Below, piece by piece: positions 35,232 through 43,780 of a DNA stretch of 49,128 bases (position 1 is the stretch's first letter; the number at the start of each line of letters is the position of its first letter). Both the position numbers and the translations under genes were made by a program. The DNA lies in assembly GCF_937891315.1 (NCBI RefSeq), contig NZ_CALAGI010000072.1:1-49128 (forward strand), written 5' to 3'. The DNA comes from an uncultured Amaricoccus sp. GTDB taxonomy: Bacteria; Pseudomonadota; Alphaproteobacteria; Rhodobacterales; Rhodobacteraceae. Under the pieces are notes generated by a model. It saw only the letters and a list, made by a program, of their open reading frames with translations. It was not told the origin of the DNA and made no database searches.

Positions 35232-37550
35232 CTATCGCGGGTTCGGCGTCGGGGTCAGCACGCTTTGGATGAAGCCTTCCACCTGTTGCCCCGAGGCGAG
35301 CAGCCGCCGCGCGGCGCCGAGGCTCGGCCGATCGAGCTGGGGCAGGGGCTCCTGGAACGCAAGCGCGGGAGACAGGGAATCCGGCTCCGCCGCGGGTGTC
35401 GGCGCCGGCTTCCCGCCAGCGCGCCCCGCCATGTAGGACGCCATCGCGGCGCGGTTCGGATCCTCGGTCGCAACGCTCGGCCAGTCGCCGGAAGGCCAGG
35501 CATAGCCCGCCGCCTCGGTGGTCAGCCCGGCTTCGGCCAGCACGCGCGCGGCGCCGGCGAAATCGCCCTTCAGCGCATAGGCGCGCGAGCGCAACTCGGC
35601 GGCGGCGGGGCCGTCGATATTCGCCACGTCGGCGAGGGCCGCGTCGGGATCGCCGAGCCGCAGATGCGCCTCCGCCGCGCGCATCCGCGTCGGTTGCGCG
35701 CCCCGCGCCGTCGCCGGCGCCAGCAGGTCAAGCGCCGCGCGCGGCAGGCCGATGGCGAGCAGATGCGCCGCGATGGACAGGCGGGCGGCGTCGTTCGCGG
35801 GATCAGGCCCGATCAGCGGGCCCTGGGTCAGCATGATCTCGGCATAGGCGGCCTCGCCGACCTCCGCGGGATCGGCGGCGGCCAGAAGTCGGACAGCGAG
35901 CGCGTCGATCGCGGCGATATTGTCCGGCAGATCGGCCCGCGCCGAGCGGATCTCGGTGATGGCGAGGCCGAGCGCCGCTTCGCGCGCCAGTTCCTCGGCA
36001 AGGAGGGCGCGCAACTCCGGCTCGCGCTCGGTATGCCGGTTCTCGAGCGCGGCCGCGCGCAGATCGGTGACGAGATTGCCCGGCGCGGGCAGATCGGCGT
36101 CGAGCGTGAGCCGCGCGAGCCGAATCAGCGCCTCGACCGAGACGCCGGAATTCCCCGTGGCGAGCAGGTTCATCGCCCGCGCCGCCTCCATAGGATGGCC
36201 CTCGGCGGCCATGAGGCGCGCCTCGCCGAGTCGCGTCTCATCCGAGGACGCCTCGCCGGGCCGGACCGCGGTATCATGGATCAGCCGCGCGGCCTCCGGT
36301 TGGCCGGCGTCGAGCAGACGCGACATCAGGCGCGGGCCGATCAGAGCCCGGGTATCGATCGGCAGCGCTTCGAAGGCCTGCTGGACGGAGGTGAAGCTCG
36401 CCGCGTCGTGATAGGCCGGCGCCGCGCCGCCGATGGCGAGCCAGAGGCCGTGCGACCCCGGGCAGATCGCGGTCAGCGCCAGCGGCCCGTCCGCCGCGAC
36501 CGGCCGCCCCTCGACCGCCCGCGCGAGATCGAGCAATACGGCGCGGTCCGGGAAGGGTGTCTCGATGCCGCGCAACAGGTTCTCGGCCTCGATGCCGAAG
36601 CCGAAGCGGATATAGAGCCGGGCAAGCTCGGCCAGCGCCTCGGCGTCGGGGGCGTCGAACTCGCCCAAGACGCGCCGCTCCAACGCCGGCTCCTGCGCGA
36701 ACAGCGCCTGCCCGTTCGACCATTGCGCGAAATCGAACACCGCGTCGGGCAGGCATTCCGGCGCCGGCGGCTGCTCCTTCATCCGCGCCGATGCGAGGCG
36801 GGTGTCGCGGTCGAAGACAGTCGTCGCCTTGACCTGCTCGTGGTCGAAGAGGCCGAGCGGGATCTCTGCCAGCGCCGCGCGCGGCGCCGTCGCGCTGACC
36901 GTTGTCAGCGGCGCGCTCGCCGGGACGGGCCGGGCGAGCGGCGGCGCTTCGGCCACGGCGGCGGGCGGCGTCTCCGACCCCGGCGTTTCGGTCCCCGCTT
37001 CCGCTTGGGTTTCCGGCGCCTGGCTTGATTCGGACAGCTCGATCAGCCCCTGGCTCGCCGCGCGTGCGATTTGCCGCAGCAGCACCTCCTCGGCCGAGGC
37101 GACGGCCGCCGCCTCGCGCTCGGCACGGGCGGCGGGATCCTCCGGCGCGGGCTTGGGTGCCACCGGGGCGGGTGGCGCGGCGTCGCGGTCCGCCACGTCC
37201 AACGCCAGATATTGCGCGCCGACGAAGGCGGTGCTGACCCGGCAGTCGCAATCGATCTCGACCTCGACGGCGGTCCCCGACGGACCCGATGTCGTGCGAA
37301 CCGCCTTGATGCGCGTCTTCGGAAGCTTCTCGAACGTCCCGATCGTCGAGAAATCCAGCGCCTTGCCGGGGAAGGAGATCGTCGCCCCGCCGTCGCGCGT
37401 CTCGAGCGACCATTCCGTCGTCGGCTCGACCGTCAGCACGATGCGCGAGAAGCCCACATGCTCGCCGCCCCGGATCACGCCGCCCTCCGCGCCGAACGCG
37501 GGCGCGGCGGCGAGCAGCGCCGCGATCGAGACGAGACCGCGCCTGATCAT
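35232..37550 (-). CDS. Secreted 772-residue protein coupled to motA, AMIN-like N-terminus
   Basis: The function is unknown. The protein has a signal peptide (about 1-20, ending APAFG). A beta-rich segment (about 26-115, HVGFSRIVLTVEPTTEWSLE and TAVEVEIDCDCRVS) resembles AMIN domains, which localise proteins to the cell wall. An Ala/Pro linker follows (about 116-240), then a long helical region (about 250-720) of repeated Ala/Leu-rich helices resembling tetratricopeptide-type solenoids. Its start overlaps the motA stop by ATGA. By analogy with periplasmic scaffolds around other flagellar motors it could be a motor accessory. That is inference; no homologue was recognised. Confidence 0.75.
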   Translation of the reverse strand: MIRRGLVSIAALLAAAPAFGAEGGVIRGGEHVGFSRIVLTVEPTTEWSLETRDGGATISFPGKALDFSTIGTFEKLPKTRIKAVRTTSGPSGTAVEVEIDCDCRVSTAFVGAQYLALDVADRDAAPPAPVAPKPAPEDPAARAEREAAAVASAEEVLLRQIARAASQGLIELSESSQAPETQAEAGTETPGSETPPAAVAEAPPLARPVPASAPLTTVSATAPRAALAEIPLGLFDHEQVKATTVFDRDTRLASARMKEQPPAPECLPDAVFDFAQWSNGQALFAQEPALERRVLGEFDAPDAEALAELARLYIRFGFGIEAENLLRGIETPFPDRAVLLDLARAVEGRPVAADGPLALTAICPGSHGLWLAIGGAAPAYHDAASFTSVQQAFEALPIDTRALIGPRLMSRLLDAGQPEAARLIHDTAVRPGEASSDETRLGEARLMAAEGHPMEAARAMNLLATGNSGVSVEALIRLARLTLDADLPAPGNLVTDLRAAALENRHTEREPELRALLAEELAREAALGLAITEIRSARADLPDNIAAIDALAVRLLAAADPAEVGEAAYAEIMLTQGPLIGPDPANDAARLSIAAHLLAIGLPRAALDLLAPATARGAQPTRMRAAEAHLRLGDPDAALADVANIDGPAAAELRSRAYALKGDFAGAARVLAEAGLTTEAAGYAWPSGDWPSVATEDPNRAAMASYMAGRAGGKPAPTPAAEPDSLSPALAFQEPLPQLDRPSLGAARRLLASGQQVEGFIQSVLTPTPNPR

Positions 37551-38419
37551 GCCGCGAGGCTCTGTTTCGACGCCTTCAGCGCCCCTTCGAGCTCGTTGTA
37601 GGACGGGCGCAGGCTGGCCGGCGTGTTCTGCCGCCCGACTTCCACGCAGATGTTCGGCGCGTGATTATGCAGCGCGGCGACCATCACCTCGCGGATCAGG
37701 TTGTAGAAATGCTGGTCCTCGTCGATCACCGCCTTCACCCGGTTGGCGAAGGGGCCGACGAAGCCATAGGCGAGGAACACACCGAGGAAGGTGCCGACGA
37801 GCGCGCCGCCGATCATCTTGCCGAGGATTTCCGGCGGCTGGTCGATCGCGGCCATGGTCTTGATGACGCCGAGCACGGCGGCGACGATGCCGAGCGCGGG
37901 CAGGCCGTCGGCCATCTGCTGCAGCGTATGGGCGGAATGCTGGGCGTTCTCGTAGTTCTGCTCGATCCGCTTGGTCAGCACCTCCTCGACCTGATGCGGA
38001 TCGTCGTAGTTCATGGAAGCCGACCGCAGCGTGTCGCAGATGAGCGCCACCGCCTCGTCGTCGGCCAGGACGCGGGGATAGGCGTTGAAGATCGAGGAGG
38101 CGCCGGGATCCTCGATATGGGTATCGAGTTCGACCGGGTTCGACCGCGCGATTCTGATGAGCTGGAACATCAGGCAGAGCAGATCCTGAAAGTCCTGCGT
38201 CTTCCAGTGCGGTCCCTTGAAGACCTTGCTGACATCCTTCAGCGTGTGCTTGATCCCGTGCATGTCGTTCGAGATCACGAAGGCGCCGAGCGCCGCGCCG
38301 GCGATCATCATCATCTCGAACGGCAGCGAATGCAGGATGATGCCGATCTTGCCGCCGGCGAAGGTGTATCCACCGAACACGAACGCGAACACGATGACGA
38401 TGCCGACGATGCCAATCAT
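37547..38419 (-). CDS. motA: Flagellar motor stator protein MotA
   Basis: MotA forms, with MotB, the proton-conducting stator that turns the flagellum. The 290-residue product has four membrane segments (near 2-22, 34-54, 170-190 and 205-225). The conserved GLPALGIVAAVLGVIKTM and GALVGTFLGVFLAYGFVGP regions are clear. A cytoplasmic loop with charged residues follows MFQLIRIARSNPVEL. No motB is present in the window. It has a 153-base 5' region of its own with a CtrA-like box, and is coupled to the 772-residue secreted protein downstream. Confidence 0.95.
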   Translation of the reverse strand: MIGIVGIVIVFAFVFGGYTFAGGKIGIILHSLPFEMMMIAGAALGAFVISNDMHGIKHTLKDVSKVFKGPHWKTQDFQDLLCLMFQLIRIARSNPVELDTHIEDPGASSIFNAYPRVLADDEAVALICDTLRSASMNYDDPHQVEEVLTKRIEQNYENAQHSAHTLQQMADGLPALGIVAAVLGVIKTMAAIDQPPEILGKMIGGALVGTFLGVFLAYGFVGPFANRVKAVIDEDQHFYNLIREVMVAALHNHAPNICVEVGRQNTPASLRPSYNELEGALKASKQSLAA

Positions 38420-38511
38420 GACTCAAATCCTGCGAATGCCCGTGCCCGCGCCAGTCTCGGAGTTTCGTGTCGGCTCCGGCGAGCGCCTCGGTCCTCTGTG
38501 ACGGCAGGACC

Positions 38512-38526
38512 TTAAGAAACCTTCAA
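38512..38526 (-). promoter_or_regulatory. CtrA-like box upstream of motA
   Basis: Read on the minus strand, TTGA-N7-TTAA differs at one base from the CtrA consensus TTAA-N7-TTAA. It lies about 100 bases before the motA start in the only long spacer of this operon. CtrA control of flagellar genes is well established in alphaproteobacteria; use of this site is inferred. Confidence 0.45.
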
Positions 38527-38572
38527 ACCACCCGGTTTCGCAGAGATATTCGGCGCACGCGGCGCCTCGGCC

Positions 38573-39130
38573 CTACTTCGTCGGCACGCGGGAATTGCGG
38601 CTGGCGACGGTGAGGGTCACTGCGTAGGCCGCGTCGGGGTTCATGCCGGCCAGTATCTGGGCCGCGATTTCCGGACGCATGCGGGCCATGAGGCCGGCGG
38701 CGAAGGAGACGTCCATCCGATCGAGAATCTTCGCTGCCTCGGCCGGCTTCATGTTCTCATAGACCGTCGTCATGCGGTCGATGTCCTTCTCGGCCGCCTT
38801 GTCGGCGCTGGCGAGTGTCGCCTCGAGCTGCTTGCGGGCCTTTTCGAAGGCGGCGAGCTGTTCGGCGAGCTTGGCCTCGGCGACGTTCAGCGTCTGGGCG
38901 CGGTCGGCGATCTTGGCCGCGTCGGCGTCGAGTTGCTTTTCCCGTTCGCGAAGGGCGGCCATCAGCGCGTCGGCGCCCTGCTCGGGCGGCGCGCCGGCGG
39001 TTTCCTGGGCCATCTGGTCCAGTTCCTCGGCCAGCGCCAGTCCGCCATGGGTCAGCCGCAGGGCGGCCGAGCCGAGAAAGCAGAGCACGATCAGCCCGAC
39101 GCCGCCGATCGCCGGAACCCGCGTCGCCAT
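38573..39130 (-). CDS. MotE-like flagellar protein (MgtE-N-like domain)
   Basis: This 185-residue protein has one N-terminal membrane anchor (about 8-25) and a long coiled coil (about 55-125, with LREREKQLDADAAKI and AKLAEQLAAFEKARKQLEA). A C-terminal helical segment MKPAEAAKILDRMDVSFAAG matches the MgtE N-terminal fold seen in MotE. MotE in rhizobia is a periplasmic chaperone/motor factor for MotC. Here it lies between the DUF-like membrane protein and motA. Assignment is by architecture and context. Confidence 0.8.
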   Translation of the reverse strand: MATRVPAIGGVGLIVLCFLGSAALRLTHGGLALAEELDQMAQETAGAPPEQGADALMAALREREKQLDADAAKIADRAQTLNVAEAKLAEQLAAFEKARKQLEATLASADKAAEKDIDRMTTVYENMKPAEAAKILDRMDVSFAAGLMARMRPEIAAQILAGMNPDAAYAVTLTVASRNSRVPTK

Positions 39131-39133
39131 GGA

Positions 39134-39787
39134 TCAGCGGCCCCCGCCCGCGATCGCCCGCAGCGCGTCGAGGATCTCGTCCTCGTCACGGACCACGGCC
39201 GGTTCCGGCCTTGTCCGCCGCAAGAGGCCGTTGAGCGGGGGCAGGGCCCGCGGTTTCGGAATGTCGGGCGCCGTCGCCGTGCGCGCGGGCGCTGCCTCCG
39301 GCTCGGGCCGCGCGGCGGCGGGTTTCTCGTGTCTCGGTTGCTCGGGCCCTGGTTGTTCGAGGCGCGGCTGTTCGATGCTCGGCTCCTCCATCCGACGCGG
39401 CGCGCGCGTCGGCGTTTCCGGCGGCGCCAGCGGCCGCGCGACGGGCGCGGGCGGAACCTCGGCGCGCGTCGCGGCTTGCGGGACCATCTGCGTGACGGGG
39501 GCCATGTCCTGTTCCTTCACCGCCGCGAGCAGCAGGCGCAGCTGGGCGGCGGCGGTCTCGGCGCGCGCGCTCAGCTGGCCGAGATCGTGCCGCGTGTCCT
39601 TCGCGGCCGAGCGCGCTTCGTCGAGCGTGGCGCGGGCGAGCTCGATCTGCCGGGTCAGGTTGACGATCGAGCCGCCGAGCCCCTTGTCGAGATCCTTCAG
39701 GTCGCGGACCCGGCGCGCCAGCACCCAGCAATAGGCGCCGGCGAACAGCGAGGCGGCCATCAGCAGACCATCCATGAGCAATCCCAT
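39134..39787 (-). CDS. Membrane-anchored protein in the flagellar cluster (possibly DUF6468)
   Basis: This 217-residue protein has one N-terminal hydrophobic segment (about 3-22). A helical region follows (about 30-95, TRQIELARATLDEARSAAKD), then a long Pro/Glu/Ala-rich stretch (about 105-185), and a conserved-looking end RDEDEILDALRAIAGG. The function is unknown. Its place between fliL and the MotE-like gene matches a small uncharacterised protein seen in alphaproteobacterial flagellar clusters, perhaps DUF6468. The name is from memory and uncertain. Confidence 0.65.
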   Translation of the reverse strand: MGLLMDGLLMAASLFAGAYCWVLARRVRDLKDLDKGLGGSIVNLTRQIELARATLDEARSAAKDTRHDLGQLSARAETAAAQLRLLLAAVKEQDMAPVTQMVPQAATRAEVPPAPVARPLAPPETPTRAPRRMEEPSIEQPRLEQPGPEQPRHEKPAAARPEPEAAPARTATAPDIPKPRALPPLNGLLRRTRPEPAVVRDEDEILDALRAIAGGGR

Positions 39788-39798
39788 CCGCCGCTCCT

Positions 39799-40344
39799 CT
39801 AGTTCAGGATGAATTCGGTGATCAGCAGGTCGCGCACCTTGCCCTCGCCGGTCACCACCTGAATGCGCCGCAGCATCTGCGCGCGCAGGCGCGGGATCGC
39901 GGCGGGCTGTTCGAGGTCACGCACCTCGACCGCGCGAAGATAGGTGTTCAGGACGTCGAGGATACGCGGCATCAGCTGCGTCACCGCCGCCGACTGCTCG
40001 GGATCCACCTCGAGCTGGCCGGTGAAGCGCAGATGCCGGGCCGAGGAACCGGGCGGCAGCGAAATGGTGATCGGGTCCATCGGCACGAAGGCGATCCCGG
40101 CCAGCGGCCCGGTCCCGGCCGCCGCGCCATGCCCGCCGCCCTCGCCGGATGACGCTTCGCCGTGCCCGGAGGCTTCCGCGTTGCTCCCGCCGCCGCCCGT
40201 CAGCAGGTTGGGCGAGATCATGCCGGAATAGATGCCATAGAAACCGGCGCCGCCCAGAACGGCCGCGCCGATCACGCCGAACAGCAATCCCTTCTTGCCA
40301 CCCTTCGGCGCTTCGGACGGGGGAGCTGCGGCGGCGTCGGACAT
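39799..40344 (-). CDS. fliL: Flagellar basal body-associated protein FliL
   Basis: FliL surrounds the stator near the motor and aids torque or stator recruitment. The 181-residue product has an Ala-rich cytoplasmic tail and one membrane segment (about 19-42, GLLFGVIGAAVLGGAGFYG). A Gly/Glu/His-rich linker follows, then a periplasmic SPFH-like domain with FVPMDPITISLPPG and the C-terminal RRIQVVTGEGKVRDLLITEF. It is the first gene of the leftward flagellar operon and is divergent from fliF. Confidence 0.93.
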   Translation of the reverse strand: MSDAAAAPPSEAPKGGKKGLLFGVIGAAVLGGAGFYGIYSGMISPNLLTGGGGSNAEASGHGEASSGEGGGHGAAAGTGPLAGIAFVPMDPITISLPPGSSARHLRFTGQLEVDPEQSAAVTQLMPRILDVLNTYLRAVEVRDLEQPAAIPRLRAQMLRRIQVVTGEGKVRDLLITEFILN

Positions 40345-40397
40345 CGGAAACCCAGGGGTTAAAGTTCGCGGTTCGATCGCAATTAACCTCAGGACCA

Positions 40398-40412
40398 CTA
40401 ACCAAATGTTAA
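40398..40412 (+). promoter_or_regulatory. CtrA-like box between fliL and fliF
   Basis: CTAA-N7-TTAA differs by one base from TTAA-N7-TTAA. It is in the 159-base divergent spacer, about 100 bases before the fliF start and 54 before fliL. Further TTAA/TTAAC words occur nearby (40383, 40451), giving an AT-rich island in a GC-rich region. CtrA regulation is inferred. Confidence 0.5.
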
Positions 40413-40503
40413 GCCTGTTCAGCCGAGTATCCGGCAATCGATACCGGTGGTTAACCGCCGGGCAAGGGTTCTCGAACGGAACCGAACAGCGAAAGAGGCC
40501 GCG

Positions 40504-42078
40504 TTGAAACAGATCCAGGCGCTGTGGGAGGGACTCGACCCGCGTCGGCGGATCATCGCGCTTCTCGCCGTCGTCGCCATCGTCGCGGCGATCGTCGGCA
40601 TCAGCCGCGTCGCCACCACCCCCTCGATGGCGCTGCTCTATTCCGGCCTCGACGCCTCCGCCGCCGGCGAGGTGGTCGCGGCGCTGGAGGCCGACAATGT
40701 GCCCTTCGAGGTTCGCGACACGGCGATCTTCGTCGAGCAATCCCGGCGCGACACGATCCGGATGAGCCTCGCGGCCGACGGCCTGCCCGCCGGCGGGGCG
40801 CAGGGCTACGAGATCCTCGACGGTCTCTCCGGTTTCGGCACCACGAGCCAGATGTTCGACGCCGCCTACTGGCGCGCCAAGGAGGGCGAGCTCGCCCGTA
40901 CCATCACCGGCTCGCCCAACGTGCGCGCGGCCCGCGTGCATCTCGCGACTCCGGTGACCCAGCCCTTCGCCCGCGACACCGCCGGCACCGCTTCGGTCAC
41001 CGTGACCATGGCGCGGGGCGCGCTCGACGAGAGCCAGGCCAAGGCGATCCGCTATCTCGTCTCCTCCGCGGTGCCGGGCGTCGCGCCGGACGCGGTCGCG
41101 GTGCTCGATTCCGTCAGCGGCGTGGTGCTCGCGGGGGCCGAGGACACGATCGCCGGCGGCGCGATCCCGCGGCCCGACGACCGGGCCGAGACGCTGCGCG
41201 GCAATGTCCAGCGCCTGCTCGAGGCGCGCGTCGGTCCCGGCCGCGCCATCGTCGAGGTCAATGTCGACGCCGACATGGACAGCCAGACGATCAGCGAGCG
41301 GGTGATCGACCCCGACAGCCGCGTCGCGATCAGCAGCGAGAGCGAGCAGAACCAGGAAAGCTCGAAAGGCACCAATGCCGGCGTCACCGTCGCCAGCAAC
41401 CTGCCCGACGGCGCCGCCGGCGGGTCGGGCGAGAGCAGCCGCTCGTCCAGCCGCAGTTCGGAGCGGCAGAATTTCGACGTGTCCGAGACCAAGCGCGAGC
41501 GGGTGGTCCAGCCCGGACAGGTCCGGCGGATCAGCGTCGCGGTCATCGTCGACGGCATCACCGGGACGGCGACCGACGGCACCCAGAACTGGACGCCGCG
41601 GCCGCCGGAGGAAATGGACACGCTGCGCATGCTGGTGCAGTCCGCCATCGGCTTCGACGCCGAGCGTGGTGACACGGTCACGCTGGAGTCGCTGCGCTTC
41701 ACGCTGCCGGCCGAGCAGGGCTCGCTCGCCGAGCGGTCCGGTTCGGGCTTCCTCGAAGCCCAGGGTGCGCGGCTGGCGCAGATGGCGGTGCTGGCACTCA
41801 TCGTCCTGGCGCTCATCTTCTTCGTCCTGCGGCCAATGCTGGGTCGCCAGCCCGCCGTCGCGCTGCTGGAGCTGACCGGCCCGCGCGACCCGGCCCTTGG
41901 TGCCGATCCGATCCGCCAGATTGGCAATGGCAAGGACGTGCTCGACCTGCCGCCGCAGACGGTCACCAAGATCGACCGACTGCGCGAGGTGATCGCCAGC
42001 CGGGGTGAGGACAGCGCCGCCGTGCTGCGGAGCTGGATCGAAGCGCCCGATCCCCAAAAGGAGCCCGCCGGATCATGA
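40504..42078 (+). CDS. fliF: Flagellar MS-ring protein FliF (TTG start)
   Basis: FliF forms the MS ring in the inner membrane, on which the switch and export gate assemble. The product (524 residues) has an N-terminal membrane segment (about 19-38). The YscJ-type ring domains include ALLYSGLDASAAGEVVAALE, GYEILDGLSGFGTTSQMFD and ARVHLATP. A Ser-rich insert follows, then RISVAVIVDG, and a second membrane segment (about 437-457) comes before the FliG-binding C-terminus. TTG at 40504 (MKQIQALWEGLDPRRR) follows GAGG with good spacing. A GTG at 40447 would add 19 residues with no ribosome-binding site. Confidence 0.93.
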   Translation: MKQIQALWEGLDPRRRIIALLAVVAIVAAIVGISRVATTPSMALLYSGLDASAAGEVVAALEADNVPFEVRDTAIFVEQSRRDTIRMSLAADGLPAGGAQGYEILDGLSGFGTTSQMFDAAYWRAKEGELARTITGSPNVRAARVHLATPVTQPFARDTAGTASVTVTMARGALDESQAKAIRYLVSSAVPGVAPDAVAVLDSVSGVVLAGAEDTIAGGAIPRPDDRAETLRGNVQRLLEARVGPGRAIVEVNVDADMDSQTISERVIDPDSRVAISSESEQNQESSKGTNAGVTVASNLPDGAAGGSGESSRSSSRSSERQNFDVSETKRERVVQPGQVRRISVAVIVDGITGTATDGTQNWTPRPPEEMDTLRMLVQSAIGFDAERGDTVTLESLRFTLPAEQGSLAERSGSGFLEAQGARLAQMAVLALIVLALIFFVLRPMLGRQPAVALLELTGPRDPALGADPIRQIGNGKDVLDLPPQTVTKIDRLREVIASRGEDSAAVLRSWIEAPDPQKEPAGS

Positions 42079-42707
42079 CCGCCTTCCGCCTTCAGACCTT
42101 CGCTCCGGCCGCGGATCCGGCCCGTGCCCGGGCCGCCGAACTCGATCGTCGCCTCGGGGCGGCGCGGGAAGACGCCTATCGCGACGGCTTTCTCGCCGGC
42201 CAGTCGGCGGCGGTGGAGAACTTCCTCGGGGATCAGGCCCGCCTCACCAGCGATCTGATCGAAGCCCTGAACGACGCCAGCCTCGGCAACGAGGCGGCGC
42301 GGCGCCATGTCGCCGCCAGCGTCGCGCCGATGGTCCGCGCGCTCTGCGAGGCGATCACCCCCGCGCTCGCCGAGACCGGCCTTTTCGCCGAAATCTCCCG
42401 CCTCGTCACCGTGGCACTCGACGCCGCGCCCGAGGCCCGGCCGCGCCTGCGCTGCGCGCCCGAACTCGCCCCGACGCTGACCTCGATCCTCGCGGAGCGC
42501 GGTATCGCCGCGACGGTGGAGGCGGCGCCCGAACTCCTGCCACGCGAGGCGCAGGTGTTCTGGGACCAGGGCTACGATCATCTCGACCTCGATGCCTGCG
42601 TCGCCCAGATCGGCGATTGCCTCGCCTCGCATCTCGGCGCCGCGGGCAAAGCTACCCCGGCCGTCAAGCCGGCCGTGAACCCTGAGGACACACCCGACCA
42701 TGGATGA
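42075..42707 (+). CDS. fliH: FliH-like flagellar assembly protein
   Basis: FliH dimerises and holds the export ATPase FliI at the flagellar export gate. The 210-residue product has a helical N-terminal part (RARAAELDRRLGAAREDAYR) and a C-terminal V-ATPase E-like domain, with weak sequence conservation as usual for FliH. The call rests on length, architecture and position between fliF and fliN. It overlaps fliF by four bases and fliN by eight. fliI is not in the window. Confidence 0.75.
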   Translation: MTAFRLQTFAPAADPARARAAELDRRLGAAREDAYRDGFLAGQSAAVENFLGDQARLTSDLIEALNDASLGNEAARRHVAASVAPMVRALCEAITPALAETGLFAEISRLVTVALDAAPEARPRLRCAPELAPTLTSILAERGIAATVEAAPELLPREAQVFWDQGYDHLDLDACVAQIGDCLASHLGAAGKATPAVKPAVNPEDTPDHG

Positions 42708-43041
42708 CATCGAACCCGACGACATATCGCCGGCCGCCGCGCTCCATCCGGCGTCGGAGGCCCCGGCCGAGCCCGCCCATCGCGCGGCGCGCGGCGGCGC
42801 CTTTCTCGGCGTGCCGATCGAGGTAACCATCTCGGTCGGCAAGGCGCGGCCGCTGGTCAGCGAACTGGTCGAGTTGCGCCGCGACTCGGTCCTGACGCTC
42901 GACAGTTCGATCGACGATCCGGTCGAGCTCTATATCGGCGACCGGCTGATCGCGCGGGGCGAGTTGCAGGAGCTCGGCGACGACAGCGGCCGGCTCGGGG
43001 TTCGTCTGACCGAAGTCGCCGACTTCTCGAATGAACTCTGA
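42700..43041 (+). CDS. fliN: Flagellar motor switch protein FliN
   Basis: FliN forms the base of the cytoplasmic C ring with FliM and binds CheY and FliH. The 113-residue product has the compact SpoA/FliN domain in residues 35-110. LGVPIEVTISVGKARPLVSELVEL, in part, and DDPVELYIGDRLIARGEL are the family pattern. The acidic, Pro/Ala-rich N-terminus is short. It overlaps fliP by 11 bases. Confidence 0.92.
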   Translation: MDDIEPDDISPAAALHPASEAPAEPAHRAARGGAFLGVPIEVTISVGKARPLVSELVELRRDSVLTLDSSIDDPVELYIGDRLIARGELQELGDDSGRLGVRLTEVADFSNEL

Positions 43042-43780
43042 CCGCCTGCCATCGCGGTTCCTGATGCTCGGCGTGCTCGCGGCCGGGCTGCTTCTCCTTG
43101 CCTATCCGGCTCTGGCGCAGGAGGTCTCGATCAATCTCGGCGAGGGCCAGTCGATCAGCCTGCGCACCATCCAGCTCTTTCTGCTGCTCACCGTGCTCAG
43201 CCTGGCGCCGGGGCTTGCGATCATGGTCACCTGCTTTCCCTTCATGGTCACCGTGCTCTCGATCCTGCGGCAGGCGATCGGCGTGCAGCAGGCGCCGCCG
43301 AACATGATGATCGTCAGCCTCGCGCTGTTTCTCACCTGGTTCGTGATGGAGCCGGTCTTCACCGAGGCCTGGACCAACGGCGTCTCGCCGATGATCGAGG
43401 GCACGCTGCCGCCCGAACAGGCCTTCGCGCCGGTGATCGCGCCGTTTCGCGTCTTCATGGAGGGCCGCGTCGATCCCGGCACCGTGCGCATGCTGACGGA
43501 CGCCGCGCCGCGCCCGCCGGCGCCGGGTGTCGAGACGCCGCTCTCGATCCTCGTGCCTTCGTTCCTGCTCAGTGAGATCAAGCGCGGCTTCGAGGTCGGC
43601 TTCCTGATCTTCCTGCCGTTCCTGGTGATCGATCTCGTGATCGCCGCCATCCTTATGTCCATGGGTATGATGATGGTACCGCCGGCGATCGTCTCCTTGC
43701 CGTTCAAGCTCGCCTTCTTCGTGATCGCCGACGGCTGGACGCTGCTCGCCGGCGCCATGGTGCGGAGCTACCAGCCATGA
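43031..43780 (+). CDS. fliP: Flagellar export gate protein FliP
   Basis: FliP is one of the core membrane proteins (FliP5-FliQ4-FliR1) of the type III flagellar export gate. The 249-residue product has an N-terminal signal-like segment (about 1-34, ending YPALA). Four further hydrophobic segments follow with the motifs TCFPFMVTVLSILRQAIGVQQ, in part, PSFLLSEIKRGFEVGFLIF and MGMMMVPPAIVSLPFKL. It starts inside fliN and ends inside fliG, so the operon is tightly packed. Confidence 0.96.
   Translation: MNSDRLPSRFLMLGVLAAGLLLLAYPALAQEVSINLGEGQSISLRTIQLFLLLTVLSLAPGLAIMVTCFPFMVTVLSILRQAIGVQQAPPNMMIVSLALFLTWFVMEPVFTEAWTNGVSPMIEGTLPPEQAFAPVIAPFRVFMEGRVDPGTVRMLTDAAPRPPAPGVETPLSILVPSFLLSEIKRGFEVGFLIFLPFLVIDLVIAAILMSMGMMMVPPAIVSLPFKLAFFVIADGWTLLAGAMVRSYQP

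Noticed and set aside
37547..38419. motB partner of motA in this cluster
   Set aside because: No OmpA-domain peptidoglycan-binding stator protein is encoded in the window; the downstream secreted protein has no OmpA motif.
40447..40503. GTG start extending fliF by 19 residues
   Set aside because: No ribosome-binding site precedes it and the added Arg-rich residues fall in the AT-rich promoter region; TTG 40504 has a good GAGG.
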